Assembly: GCA_021234155.1 (NCBI GenBank)
Contig: JAJEKV010000092.1
Coordinates: 1,622,561 to 1,686,560, forward strand
Reading direction: 5' to 3'
DNA: 64,000 nt
Origin: Isoetes taiwanensis
Lineage: Eukaryota > Streptophyta > Lycopodiopsida > Isoetales > Isoetaceae
How positions within the stretch are numbered: position 1 is the stretch's first letter; every line of letters starts with the position of its first letter. Both the position numbers and the translations under genes were made by a program. Positions 22,400 through 32,887 of this stretch are shown here, piece by piece. The notes beneath the pieces are model-generated. The model was given only the letters and a program-made list of their open reading frames with translations, did no database searches and was not told the DNA's origin.

Positions 22400-25300
22400 T
22401 AGTCCTCCTCATTCTTTTTGTCGCTTTCACGCCGCGCCGCCCTCAAGAAAGGTTGTTTCTATCCTCCGAGGAGGATTTTAGTTTAGCATAATCGATGAAG
22501 ACTTGGCCCCTAACTCTTGATTTTCATCCGGGTAAAGTAGGTAACGCAGCCAGCCTCATCTTCACAAAATGCATGCCTCCTTATCAATATCCATGGCTAC
22601 ACAGCTATGCCCTTCTTAAGTGCACATGCGATAGTAGTACCAGAACCGTGAGAGCATCAGCATTCCAATCTCCCCGGACGCCGCAGAACATGTCCGTGAG
22701 AGATGGTTGATGAGCTTTTTGTGGTTTCTGGTAGTGATTCACAATCCCCGCCTTTGTGCACTTGGGTCCCGCACTTCAGAAGATCGCTGGAAACTCTAGG
22801 ACGCTTTGAAAAGTTTTGACAAAGGCAAAGTTGTTAAAGTGTTCCATGGTCCTCTTCCCATCAAAACTCCAATAAGCTACATGAAGGTACTCTACCTTGT
22901 CGAAAGCAACCTTGGTCCTCCACCATGGTAGTTGATGTTCGCTTTGTACCTAGTGAAGCATTTAAAGTGATGTTAGCAAAAACAAGAAAACACTTCGAAA
23001 ACCGTAAACGTGAAATACTATTCCGAATACACTACGAATTAAAGAGAAAAGTAATTGTATTCGGAATAAGACTTACCGCATAAGGTTTTCATATCCCGCC
23101 GAACCGGAGAACCAAAGTGATTCTTGAAAGCTGATTCCACCAAGCCGCATCGCATGCTCGAATGGAACGTAACTAAACGCCAATGTTTGGCCGTTGAGAT
23201 CCGCTTTGATGCCTTCAATGAAAGCATTAAACTCTGAAAATTTGAAGGGCTGGTCGTCAGATTGCATTGCCTTTAAGCTTAAACCCAGAGGGAAGATCAG
23301 AATAACCAAAGTAAAGTCCCGCGGGCTTAACCGCCCGACAAGGTTCAGGTAATCACCATGAATGATTGAATATAAATTGTTTTGATCAAACATGCGTAAT
23401 CTCGTGAAGTCGGATGGTTTCGCTCAACAGCTTCTTCTTTTCGCCTAACACCTCTCTTCCCGTCGTTTCTAACCAAATTCATAAAGCCCTCGGTAGGTCT
23501 TTATTTTTCTTTTTGCTCTAAAGAAAAACAAAACAACAACCGCCAAGAGATCGTTTGTGCAGAGAAAAGGAATTTTGAGAGTACTTACCCAGCCCTCAAA
23601 ATTTGGTGCATATTGCACAATGCGCCGCTTTTGATGTGGCAATTGGGTAGAGTTCCTTGCACCTTTCCCATGTTTCGACATTTAGCTGCTCCATCAAACA
23701 TGTTTGACATGTTATGACGTTCTTTGGCTGCAAGACGTTAAGGAAACAATGAGTTTAAACGTAAGAATGAAGGCAAAGTAAAAGGAAAACAAATAAAAGT
23801 CAAGCTATGTGTATTCGAATACAAACCGTTAACCGGTGATGCTACCTCAAAACAATATGCGTAAAATAGTTCTCGCATAGACAAACACATTGCTTGTCTC
23901 TAGAAAAGCAAGTGTGTATTCCGAATGCATTGCTTCTAAAGGAACGCATGCGTATTCTAGAATACATGTGCCTTCATTCGGAGGAGCAATGTATTCTCGG
24001 AATACACATGTTTTTCTTCACGGGCAATGTGTATTCGAATACACAATGCTTTTCTAGAGACAAGCAATGTGTATTGGGAATACACATTGCCTGCGTGTGA
24101 AGGAAGGCATGTGTATTCCGGAATACACTATGTACTGAGATGTTTTTGGGAATCTAACATGCAAAAGAGTAAAGTTTGTGTCGAGAACTTACTTGTGCAA
24201 TTCCTTTGACATTTCTTCTAGGCTAAACTCCTTATCAACAACTTTTTGGAGAAGCTGCCCGTAAGCTCCATGCCTGAGAAGCCCCCGCATTTCCGCTTGC
24301 ACAGAATGGTCATTTTTGGGCACGCCTCGATGATTTTTTTTCTTGGCTGTCTCCTTGCCCTTGCTCTTTAACTCCCTCGCCAACATTGTAAATATCTCGC
24401 CCCGAGTTCCCAAATCTGTTCAAGAAGATTTCACGCCAAATAGTTGATTTGCTATTCGAATACATTTTGTGCTTACCTTGCCATCTCTAAAAGTTAATCT
24501 GGAATCAGCTTGTCGCGGGCAATGAGAGATCGCTTTTATTGGCCTCGCCATATTTCAGCAAAGATTCAATGGCACACGCCTCCTTAAGCTCCAAGGAAAA
24601 CGCCGGGCTTTTTAAGGTCCTCACCGTATTTTTCCTTGAAAATTACATACTCCCCTGCGGCATAAACCGGATCTTGTCGACAAAGCTCATCTTTAGTTTG
24701 TATTCGCTGTCGCAAGATTGTGGGTGTTGGCAACCATTTTTGCTTCTTCATCCGTGAAGACCCAAAAAGAGAAGGCAGAGGGACGGAGAGGTACCCGGGT
24801 TCTTCTTTTCTTTGTAAAGTTGCCTTCTTGCCTTGAAGCTATGATTCCCTCCCAAGACGTGAGTGAGTGTAGGTGTCGGCCGCTTTTTTCTGTCATAGTC
24901 CCGGGGGGTTGTGCATCGCCTCCCCGTCAACAAGGACAACTATTGGGGCCACATGAGCATTTGATTGCTCCTTATTCGTCTTTCGGGTTTCTTAAGTGAT
25001 CGCATAAATTTTGCGAACTCAAGTGGCCTTTCACCAGCTTCATTTTTCGGTGGAAGCTTCATTGAAGTGACTGGCAAATAAATGACACCTTGCACAAACT
25101 TGTGCAGGTTAATCTCTTCCTTCTTTTCAGCTGTTTTGTCAACTTTTTTTTCCTTAATAGCAACACCAGGTGCTTTACCCTTCCCCTTCTTCTTCTTAGG
25201 TTCCTCAGGAGCATCCTCTGTTGCAATTAAAGCCGTCTGCTTTTTTTTAGGCTCTTTAGTAGCAACTGTTTGCCTTTGCCGCTTCTTTGGTGGTGGTGAC

Positions 25301-25790
25301 GGTGGCTTTTCTTCGGACTGTGATGGACTCCCAGATTGTGATGATGCACTGCTCGGGCTCGGTTGGTCATCCTCTTCCCCTTCTGATGACTCGCTGTGGG
25401 GAAGTCTTCGCTCGTTGTGCTTCGAACGTAGTTAATAATAGCACAGAGCGACCTCTTGCTGAGGTAGTGAGAAACATACTTATATAGAGGCTGAGGATTT
25501 ACTTTCACCACTCTAAAATAGGCTTCATCAACATGAATAAAGCCTTGGGATGTCTGAAAAGACAGTCTCCCTCGCTGACCGGACTCCCCAGCTACTTCAC
25601 TCACGGCCTGGATGGTGCCCATGCAGACAAATTCCCTCTCATCGCACCTTTTGCTCCAAAGACAGATGCACATGTAGGAAAGTAAGGGTGCTGTACTTTC
25701 CGTAGTACCCCTTGTAAAACCATTGAGTTTGGAAGTTTTCGAGATAGCGCGCACTGCCTCCTCAACCCTTCTCTCGTGGGGCGGTTTCGT
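22400..25790 (-). pseudogene. DNA amino-methyltransferase-like gene of element B
   Basis: Read on the reverse strand, the N-terminal exon (about 25760-25430) has GTIQAVSEVAGESGQRG and FIHVDEAYFRVVKV. A Lys/Pro-rich linker (about 25330-25150, EEPKKKKGKGKAPG) leads to KFVQGVIYLPVTSMKLPP. Further exons carry KDELCRQDPVYAAGEYVIF (about 24690) and KVVDKEFSLEEMSKELHK, ending at GTAAGT near 24190. After an intron full of palindromes come CQTCLMEQLNVETWERCKEL (about 23710) and MFDQNNLYSIIHGDYLNLV (23393) with DLP(Y)G as motif IV. Motif I (DAF-SGSGTTIACALKKG in copy A2) is near 22640, out of frame here. The order IV then I fits beta-class N6-adenine or N4-cytosine methylases. At least four frameshifts or stops break it, so either it is decayed or the sequence is imperfect. 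The N-terminal part is unrecognised. Confidence 0.6.
23880..24135. repeat. Palindromic repeat array in methylase intron (B)
   Basis: Six or more units of GTGTATTCCGGAATACAC or close variants, several flanked by GCAATG and CATTGC so that longer hairpins form. The array lies between the KELHK exon and the CQTCLMEQ exon of the reverse-strand gene. Confidence 0.8.
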
Positions 25791-26079
25791 TTGGGATTTT
25801 AACGGTCCTCTTTGTGTTGTTTCTTGCTGCCTTCTTGTTCAGGCAAATTGTGTGTAAACACGATCTTGTTAGAGAAAGCAAAGTGGCAAAAACTATTCCG
25901 TATCACAAAATGTCTTGCAAAAAGGAAAAAACGAGGGCAAAAAGAGGACAAAAATGCCAAAACAGCACTGCAATCTTGACAAAAAAACAGGTCTAAACAA
26001 GTTTTAAAAGCAGAAAAAACGCCTAAAGTTACTAAAAAAATCACGGAAAAGTAACCTTACAAAACCTAAGAACACGAAA

Positions 26080-26310
26080 GTGTATTCCGGAATACACTTA
26101 CGCCTTCGAGGGAAGGCGAAGGTGTATTCCGGAATACACTTACGCCTTCGAGGGAAGGCGTAAAGTGTATTAGAAAGTGTATTCCGAATTTTTTCGCCTT
26201 CCCTCTCGGTAGTGTATTCCGAATACATTTCGCTTTCACCGGAAGGCTTAAAAGTGTATTCCGGAATACACTTTCGCCTTCGAGGGAAGGCGATAGTATA
26301 TTCGGGAATA
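26080..26310. repeat. Palindromic repeat array between methylase and transposase (B)
   Basis: The unit alternates GTGTATTCCGGAATACAC and CGCCTTCGAGGGAAGGCG with short AT-rich links, nearly in tandem (period about 40). It lies in the gap between the two divergent genes, where it could act in promotion, as a transposase binding site or as a methylation target. None of these roles is shown by the sequence. Confidence 0.8.
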
Positions 26311-26696
26311 AGAAACAGACACACAAATGATTGTACCTTGTACTTTCTTACTCACCTCTCCATGTTTTCTCTATGTGTATCGGAATACAGTCTCTGAATA
26401 TTATAATCCATATACTGGCTACCGGGCGAATTTCAGCTTCGTAGATCGAATACTAGAACCGGCTACCAAATTTCCTTTTAAAGGTATCATTTTCGCCTTG
26501 CTCTTTTTCTATGTGAAGCGGAATACGTTTAGCTTTCCTATCCTATCCCCCCGTATTCCGTAATAGCTTTTATTTTGACTTTCACTTGATTAGTACCGAA
26601 CTTCCGCTTGTACCACGGGCGCAGTATTCGAATAAGAAAGGCTCGCGACTACGTAAAGTTTCTCAAATCTCCTAACTATTTTGCAGTTGTTAAGAT

Positions 26697-29600
26697 GATG
26701 AACCGCCAGGAACAAGCTTCCACCACCTTTCGTTGTCTCAAGCTCGCCTAGTTCCGAGGACACGCTTTGGGAACAACGCCATTTCTAGTGAAAACCGGCA
26801 TTCTCCGACTCCTACCTCTACTTCATCGTTGTTGCTTCTCAAGACACACCGAGTCCAAAGACGTAATGTAGACTTCCACCACCCTTCCAACTGGCCACCA
26901 AGTCCTCAGAGACGGATTAATCGGCATCTCCTTCCAAAGCATCACCACCGCCGGAGCATGTTGCCACCACCCTTTGTTCCATCCCGGGACCACCACCTCT
27001 GAAGCTCCACAACAACGGCTGTTCAAGAATAAGCTACCCCCCGCTTGTAGCTTCGCCCCTTCATGCAAACATACAAGGAACACAGAAAGTAAAGAAAACT
27101 GTGAGATTCACTACCAATTCTCTCACCAGGACTTCACTACAAATGAGGACGACGCTCCAGCATGCACTCCTATTCACACAACGGTTGTGACACATGGATT
27201 TACAGAATTCCAGTCCGCTCTGAAGGAGATGTTTGCAAGAACGCCTTTTCAAGATGGTACAAGAACAGCTGATGCCACAACCTCTTATGGGCCATCACCA
27301 TCCTTTAACACTGTACCCCCGCCTTGTCCGGGAACAACTTCACGTGGTCTGTTTTCCTCTACAAACACACCACTCAGGACAGAGGAAGTCACCCCCAGAG
27401 TAGAAGTTTCATCCGAAGGTGAAGACACCAACGAGGAACAAAGAGATTACATGTTCTCCAGCCAACCTTCAAAGAAATTCAAGGTGGATTTTGGTTTGAG
27501 GGCGTGCTCCTCTGTAAGAAGAAGAAATCTTATGGATGAACACAAAATGAGGAGACTTTTGAGAACTAAATGCTGCTCATTGGGTTGCATCAACAGATTT
27601 AACATGGCTAAATTACGAGCAGTTAGAGACAACTACAGTTCCATGACATTGGCAGACCAGAATGCCTACTTAGCTTATCATGTAAGACCAGACCGCAACA
27701 CCTTCTTGCACTACATTAACCGTGAAGAAGTTTGCCAGAAATGTTTTATGGTTGTCCACCGTTTAGGGTCCACCAGAATGTCTAGAATACATAAAAGACT
27801 GGACAAAAATCCAGCAATCGATGATCATTGTGGACCAAGAAGAGTTGTAACCATGCATGCCCTTGTGGCTGTGTCATGGATGGAGAAATATTTCAGAGAA
27901 ACATGTGAGAAGCTACCTAACAGCAACATGTATCATTTAACTGATAACATCACCAAAAAAGATGTTTTTAATGAGTACAAAGAGACTTGCACTGAGCTTC
28001 AGCACATCTCTTACTCACACTTCACCAGACTGTGGAAAAGTGAATTCGGTCTTGTGAAAATTCCTAGAAAACATAGAATGTCTGTTTGCTCAAGGTGTGC
28101 GGAATTAAAGAGTCAACGAGAAACTGCAAAGACAGAGGTCGAAAGAAGTACGCTCATGTTCTCTAATCTCTCACTTGTTTTAAAGAAAATGCTTTGACCT
28201 GACTTCTTCTACAGATATTGTGCAACAGAACCTTGCCAGACATCGTGAACAACAAGCAGCAGAGAGAAGAAAGCTTGCCAAGCACAGAAAAAAAGCTCTT
28301 GAACGTCCACTGCAATACATGTCTGTTGTGATTGATGGAATGGACCAAAAAAAAACAACTCTACCACATTTCTTGAACATTCCTAAAGATGTGCCAGAGG
28401 AATGTTTTGTTAAGGTCCACCTTGTAGGAGCTATGGTCTTCAAAGGAAGTTTAAAGTGCAATGTATTTTTGACGTATCCAAACTTGCATGGTGACCCGAA
28501 CCTCACAATTACAATTCTTAACAAGGTCCTGTGCGAGCAAGAGCAATTACCACCAGTGCTTTATCTGCAACTTGACAATACTACAAGGGAGAACAAGAAT
28601 CAAACACTCTTCGCGTACTGTGCCATGTTAGTGGAGCTAGGGATCTTTAGAAAAGTGAAGCTCGGTTTCTTACTTGTAGGCCACACTCATGATCAGATTG
28701 ATCAAATGTTCAGCAGATTTTCTGTGCGCCTTAGTAGGAAGAAGGCTTTCTATCTTCCTTCTTTAGTTCGAATTATTGAAGATTCTTACACTCCCACTCC
28801 AGTGGTCGATCTTCTTAAAGAGACTGCTGATTTCTGAGAGTTTGTTTTCTCTCAACGTTCAAACAGAGAACAAGCTGTGAACAAGTTAAATGATCTCACC
28901 TTTCAACATCACATCAAGTTCTACTTGAAGGATGGCCAAAGCTTCTTACAGGGGAAGAAGTATACCACAACTAAGGACTGGAGTCCACCAGAGGGATTAA
29001 GCTTCCTTAAATATATTCCAGACACTTCCTTCATAGAACGTGCTGAACAACTTCCTCTCAAAAATCCTAAGGAGTCCAAGCAGAAGAAAAGTACCCCAGA
29101 GTCATCCTTAAAAGCCATTGAAAATGGAATTTCCTCAGGCTTTAAGTACTTCTTAGAAGAAGATCGGATGTGGTGGAGTAATTTCTTTGTCGAACAGAAA
29201 ATTGTTGTACAAAATATAGCTCTAAGACAGTTGCAAGAACCATTTCAATGGCCTGACACCTTCCATCAACCCCAGCACCAAGCAGGTCCAAGCAATGCTA
29301 CATTTGCACCTGCAGTAGAAGACGAGGAGGATCGAGTCATGTACCTCGGACCAAGACGCAGGAATGAGCCTCAAGGTAATATCACAGAAATTACCAAAGG
29401 TATGCTAATTGCTCTTCCGACTGAGGAGGATGACAAAGGTCGACCGTTCTGGATAGCAAAAGTGCTTGACACAGTCAAGGAGGAAGGCTTAATCATTAAA
29501 CTCAAGATTCATTGGCTTGCAACACGCTCAGAAAATGCTTTTGAAGGTAGATATGAGTTAGAAATGAGAAGCCAAGGAAAAGGGAGAAAGTCCAAGAAGG

Positions 29601-29851
29601 TGGGTTGTAGGGACGAGCTGAACCTTAATGACGTGACTATATTGTGCTATGATTTTAAATTGAAATCTGACAATCGTCTACACCAGAGGACTATCAATTT
29701 GCTTAAAAAAGCTTGTAATTACGAAGAAGATGATGAAGAAGGTGGTGGCAATGCTTCACCGTCTGTTGATAGTGATGAGGAAGATAACTCAAGCACTTCC
29801 TCGAGTGACAGTGAAAGAAGTGAAGGTGATGACGATGGCATAAATGAATGA
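26697..29851 (+). CDS. DUF7869-type transposase of element B
   Basis: From 26974 an open frame runs 391 codons to a splice donor at 28148; a 67-bp intron (28148-28214) joins it in phase to the second exon, which ends at 29851. The N-terminus is Ser/Thr/Pro-rich. RRNLMDEHKMRRLLRTKCC and CSRCAELKSQ give Cys pairs that may bind zinc. The second exon has MSVVIDGMDQKKTTLP, YLQLDNTTRENKNQTLF and LVGHTHDQIDQMFSRFS. I recall these as hallmarks of the uncharacterised DUF7869 family; the spaced Asp residues suggest an RNase H-like DDE nuclease, which is inference. The C-terminus is acidic (DDEEGGG, SDSERSEGDDD). One in-frame TGA (28835-28837) splits it, but a related copy (A2) reads through there. Upstream of 26974, from ATG 26697, the frame is broken. 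It is the most complete transposase in the window. Confidence 0.7.
28148..28214 (+). other. Intron of the element B transposase
   Basis: The donor GTACGC follows GAAAGAA, and the acceptor TTCTACAG precedes ATATTGTGCAACAG. Removal joins codon pieces A and AT (phase 1) and fuses the two open frames without a stop. An alternative donor GAGGTC at 28138 would not keep the frame. Confidence 0.6.
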
Positions 29852-30205
29852 TGACGTCCTGGATCCCTCTCCCATCACTCCTCACACTTTTGCACATAAC
29901 TGAGTCTTAGAAAAAGACTGTAAATTTTGGATGTGAATATGAAGATTCTATCTTCAAATTTTGAGAATACTACAGTTTCAGTTACAGACTTACTTCAATT
30001 TTTTGTTAAATATTTTTATCCTCTGAAATTAGAGTTTCTCTCTTAAAACATACTTTAAGAACATTCTATTTGCTAAGAAAAGTGACACTTTAAAAAAGGC
30101 AATTCTTTCGTTGCAAAAAAAAAATTAGTCATTTGGGGGGTGTCAAAATAGAATTTCATGCATCTTTTTTTTTAACCTCGTTTTACCCTCCTTTTTGTTA
30201 AAAAA

Positions 30206-30260
30206 AAGGGAATCTTTGAGGAATATTCCTTCTGCTCTCGTTTCAATGATTTGCTCCCGT
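30206..30260 (-). repeat. Right terminal inverted repeat of element B
   Basis: AAAGGGAATCTTTGA, then a diverged segment, then GCTCCCGT directly before TTAA. It mirrors the left end except for the hairpin stem, which is not conserved. Confidence 0.7.
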
Positions 30261-30264
30261 TTAA

Positions 30265-31206
30265 TACGCAACTTTGTTTCCTGGGTCCCCGACCACATCT
30301 CGTACCACCACTCATCAATCCCTTCATTCCCTACCTCACAATCACCAGGCCGGAACTTCACGCCCTTCTTCATCTGGTCATGTTCAACACAACACCACGC
30401 ATGTCACCGTCTCCTCTTCCTCCACTGAAACCATGCCCTCCACTTCCCGTCATGTCTCTCAAACATCTCAGACAAGGCAGCAACAAGGCCCTGCACCTCC
30501 ACATCCTCGCCAGCTTCTGTATCAATACCAGCAGGATGTTCAAGCCGCAGCCCTGAAGCTACAAGAATCCCAGGACGCTCTCATGAATGGTGTCCAAGCG
30601 TCCATGGAGGCCTCGGATGCCGTTCATAGAGACCTTCAAGCTGCCAACACACAAGTTCAAACTCTGGAGGACAAACTTCAAGAAAAGCACGAGGCTCTAT
30701 TAGAGGCCCGTGAAGCTCTCACGACCGCACAAGATCGAAACAGCCAGCTTGCTGATCAACAGGCTCAGTTGCAAACCACAATTCAGGAATTGCTGGAGCA
30801 CGTCAAGGCCAAGGATACTCTCCTGGGCGACAAGGAAAAAGATCTTGGCAAACTCAACACTTTGTATACTGAACTTTCTCAGAGTTACCGCCAACAAGTT
30901 CAGGACCTCACAGAACGTGATACTCGAATCACCTCTTTAGAAGTTCAGCTGTCCACGCTGACTTCTCAGCTCACGCCTCTTCAAGATCAGCTTACGGAAG
31001 CTCAGAAACAGAAAATTGTTGATGACGCCGAGATTGCCACGCTGCGCCTCCACACTCCTGGGCAATCCTCTTCACATGGCCCGCTATCTCATAAAAGGGT
31101 CCGGGATCAGTCACGCCTTCTGTTAGAGAAAGACAACCGGATCCGTGACCTCGAACATCAGCTACAGCAAGCTGTTCAGTCTGCTGATGAGGCCCAAACT
31201 AAATAA
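30265..31206 (+). CDS. Extra ORF of element C, coiled-coil part
   Basis: The open frame runs from the TTAA beside element B to TAA 31204-31206. The first 80 residues are rich in Ser, Thr, Pro, Gln and His. From about residue 85 to the end it is a long amphipathic coiled coil with leucines at heptad spacing (for example VQTLEDKLQEKHEALLEARE and VQDLTERDTRITSLEVQLS). It has no enzyme motif. It is the continuation of the ORF interrupted by element B. A coiled coil in an extra gypsy ORF could mediate self-assembly or binding to gag; this is inference. The frame is intact, unlike gag-pol of the same element. Confidence 0.6.
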   Translation, partial: YATLFPGSPTTSRTTTHQSLHSLPHNHQAGTSRPSSSGHVQHNTTHVTVSSSSTETMPSTSRHVSQTSQTRQQQGPAPPHPRQLLYQYQQDVQAAALKLQESQDALMNGVQASMEASDAVHRDLQAANTQVQTLEDKLQEKHEALLEAREALTTAQDRNSQLADQQAQLQTTIQELLEHVKAKDTLLGDKEKDLGKLNTLYTELSQSYRQQVQDLTERDTRITSLEVQLSTLTSQLTPLQDQLTEAQKQKIVDDAEIATLRLHTPGQSSSHGPLSHKRVRDQSRLLLEKDNRIRDLEHQLQQAVQSADEAQTK

Positions 31207-31233
31207 GAGGGCTACATTAACATCGCCCTCCAC

Positions 31234-32272
31234 ATGTCTGTAGACTTCGCTATTCCTTCCAGTTATCTAGATTATGTGGTTGCCCGCCGCCACCTATTTC
31301 TCCTGAAGTGGTATGCGGCAGATGGTCCAGTTGATGTCCCCTTGCGCACTGAGGATTTTCTTCGGATTTGGCCAGATCTCTCAGTTGAAGACAAAGCTTC
31401 TAGTCTTCGACCTCATTCACTGTGCAGACCCGGATTTGATCACCTTTAGAGTTGTTCAGCCGATGACGTACATTTTCCATGACTTCTATCTGGCTGATAC
31501 ACAGGACCAATTTCGTGATGGGCCACATCAGAACTTTCAGGGTGACTCACAGGCTCACTGGTTGCTCTTGGATAACAACCCCTATCTGTCCGATCATGAT
31601 CGGACTCACGCTCTTCATCAAGAGTACATGCCCGAGCTTGCTCATAATTTACCTCTATGGCAAGCCGAAACGCTGGAACAAGTGCGGAAGAATCTTGGGC
31701 ATCCTGAGGATCTTCCATTTGCCCAAGTTTATATGCAGCACTTAGCAGGCTACAATCAACTGCGTGGCCTTCTGGATAGCAAGACAGTCCCCACGGGTTG
31801 GGATAGCCCTCCTGTATACTCTCAGCTCTCTGCTTCTGCCTGGGACCAGTGGTGCAAAGCTCTTGATCCCGACCTCGTCCGTGAATTCCGAGAGCAAGCT
31901 CAACAGCCCACGCCCACGGGTGTGGCCCCCTCTCCATATGCTTCATTGGTCCCTCCACGCCCACGGTTCCTTACCTCGGATTGGCGTCTTCCCTTTTGGA
32001 CTAAGGTCCTGGACGGCCACGCTGGGTGGACTCCTCCCCAGATCTCCACGGATCTTCGGTGGCACCCCCTCTTTGTCAGATGCTCCAATTGGGAAGATGG
32101 TGCCACCTTGGACACTACTGCAAATTGGATCTATATTGCTAATGAGCATGGTTGGCAACGGCCTGCTGATGCTCTTCATGGCCTTGATACCTTCTTACAG
32201 AATGCCGCCACCTCACCAGACCCTTCAGTTCACCGTCAAGCTGGTTTCTGTGCCTCCTTTTCATCACTCTGA
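31234..32272 (+). CDS. Second extra ORF of element C, unrecognised
   Basis: ATG 31234 begins MSVDFAIPSSYLDYVVARRH, 27 bases after the previous stop. One frame change near 31390 moves into the frame that continues to TGA 32272 (about 345 residues in all). It has many aromatic residues (YLDYV, WLLLDNNPYLSD, SDWRLPFWTKVL, ANWIYIANEHGWQRP), no membrane segment and no zinc motif. I do not recognise the family. It ends 22 bases before the 3' LTR. It is not an obvious envelope protein. Confidence 0.55.
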
Positions 32273-32281
32273 GTGTCGTTT

Positions 32282-32293
32282 GGTGGGGGGGAG
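32282..32293 (+). other. Polypurine tract of element C
   Basis: The purine-rich run GGTGGGGGGGAG lies immediately before the LTR start TGTTAG. Such tracts prime plus-strand DNA synthesis in LTR retrotransposons. Confidence 0.7.
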
Positions 32294-32887
32294 TGTTAGT
32301 CCTGTGCCTCCTGGTACAGGACTATTCATGCATACGACGGACCAGGTCAAGGCCAAGGATCCACAACCAGGCACGGGTCAGTCGTCAAAGGCCACGCAGA
32401 AGACCAAGCAGACCACGCAGACAAAGACCACGCCTGGCGTCAAGAGCAGGCGCTCAGACAAGTGACGGCCCGTCACCGCCCGCATCAGCGTCAGCGTGAT
32501 TTCAGGCACTTCAAGAGGCACCGCCAGCATTCCTGCAAATCAGGCCTTCTTCCAGGAGTCGGCACCGAAATCAGTCAGAGTGTCTATATTGGGCCAAAGG
32601 CCATTGTACTATATATATGAGTAGAGCTAGCACATGAGTTTTTAGATGAGTTTTGAGTCTTGTCTCACATCAGTTTTCTCTCGATTGCGAGAGCTCATGT
32701 ATCTTCATTGACATCAAGGAAGTTGTTCTCATTATTGTGGTCTCATTGTTCTCTTTTTGTTCTGTTCTCTCTTTCTTGTTCTTTTCTTGCAAATCACGCG
32801 TGACATAGCTCCCGGATTCTCCTGTTAGATACAAGGGTCCTCACAGAGGGCTGTCTTGCAGGAGTTCCCGAACCCAGACCCCAAACA
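32294..32887 (+). repeat. 3' LTR of gypsy element C (594 bp)
   Basis: It starts TGTTAGTCCTGT and ends CCCCAAACA. A TATA box (TATATATA, 32610-32617) lies inside. It matches the LTR of element E at 50761-51350 in inverted orientation over its full length, apart from indels. Confidence 0.9.
32610..32617 (+). promoter_or_regulatory. TATA box in LTR of element C
   Basis: TATATATA precedes the conserved GAGTAGAGCTAGCACATGAG stretch that is shared by all LTR copies of the family. It is the probable promoter of the element. Confidence 0.5.

Larger units (their letters stand above)
22050..30260 (+). mobile_element. DNA transposon B: methylase plus DUF7869-type transposase
   Basis: This is the fullest copy in the window, 8.2 kb. 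The ends are inverted repeats beginning ACGGGAG and sharing CAAAGATTCCCTTT further in. TTAA flanks it on both sides (22046-22049 and 30261-30264). It carries a reverse-strand DNA methylase-like gene (22400-25790) and a forward-strand transposase (26697-29851), arranged head to head around a palindromic repeat array. It interrupts an extra ORF of gypsy element C. Elements with TTAA targets include piggyBac and Kolobok; the transposase resembles neither by eye. Terminus choice is uncertain by a few bases, because TTGC..ATTAAAC is similar on both sides. Confidence 0.75.
10103..32887 (+). mobile_element. Ty3/gypsy retrotransposon C, with nested insertions
   Basis: The element runs 5' LTR fragment (10103-10385), gag, protease, reverse transcriptase, RNase H, integrase (to 20377), two extra ORFs (21371-22046 plus 30265-31206; 31234-32272), polypurine tract and a complete 3' LTR (32294-32887). 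Two DNA elements are nested: H (14138-18254) and B (22050-30260). A2 removes the start of the 5' LTR. C appears to have inserted into the integrase region of element E, because reverse-strand E sequence starts directly at 32888. It is the same family as E but far more decayed in gag-pol. Confidence 0.8.

Noticed and set aside
30274-31206. A host myosin- or kinesin-like coiled-coil gene
   Set aside because: It lies between pol and the 3' LTR of element C in the same orientation and has no motor or other host domain.
31446-31964. Reverse-strand open frame of 172 codons
   Set aside because: It is the antisense shadow of the forward ORF 31234-32272, which has the coding-like composition.
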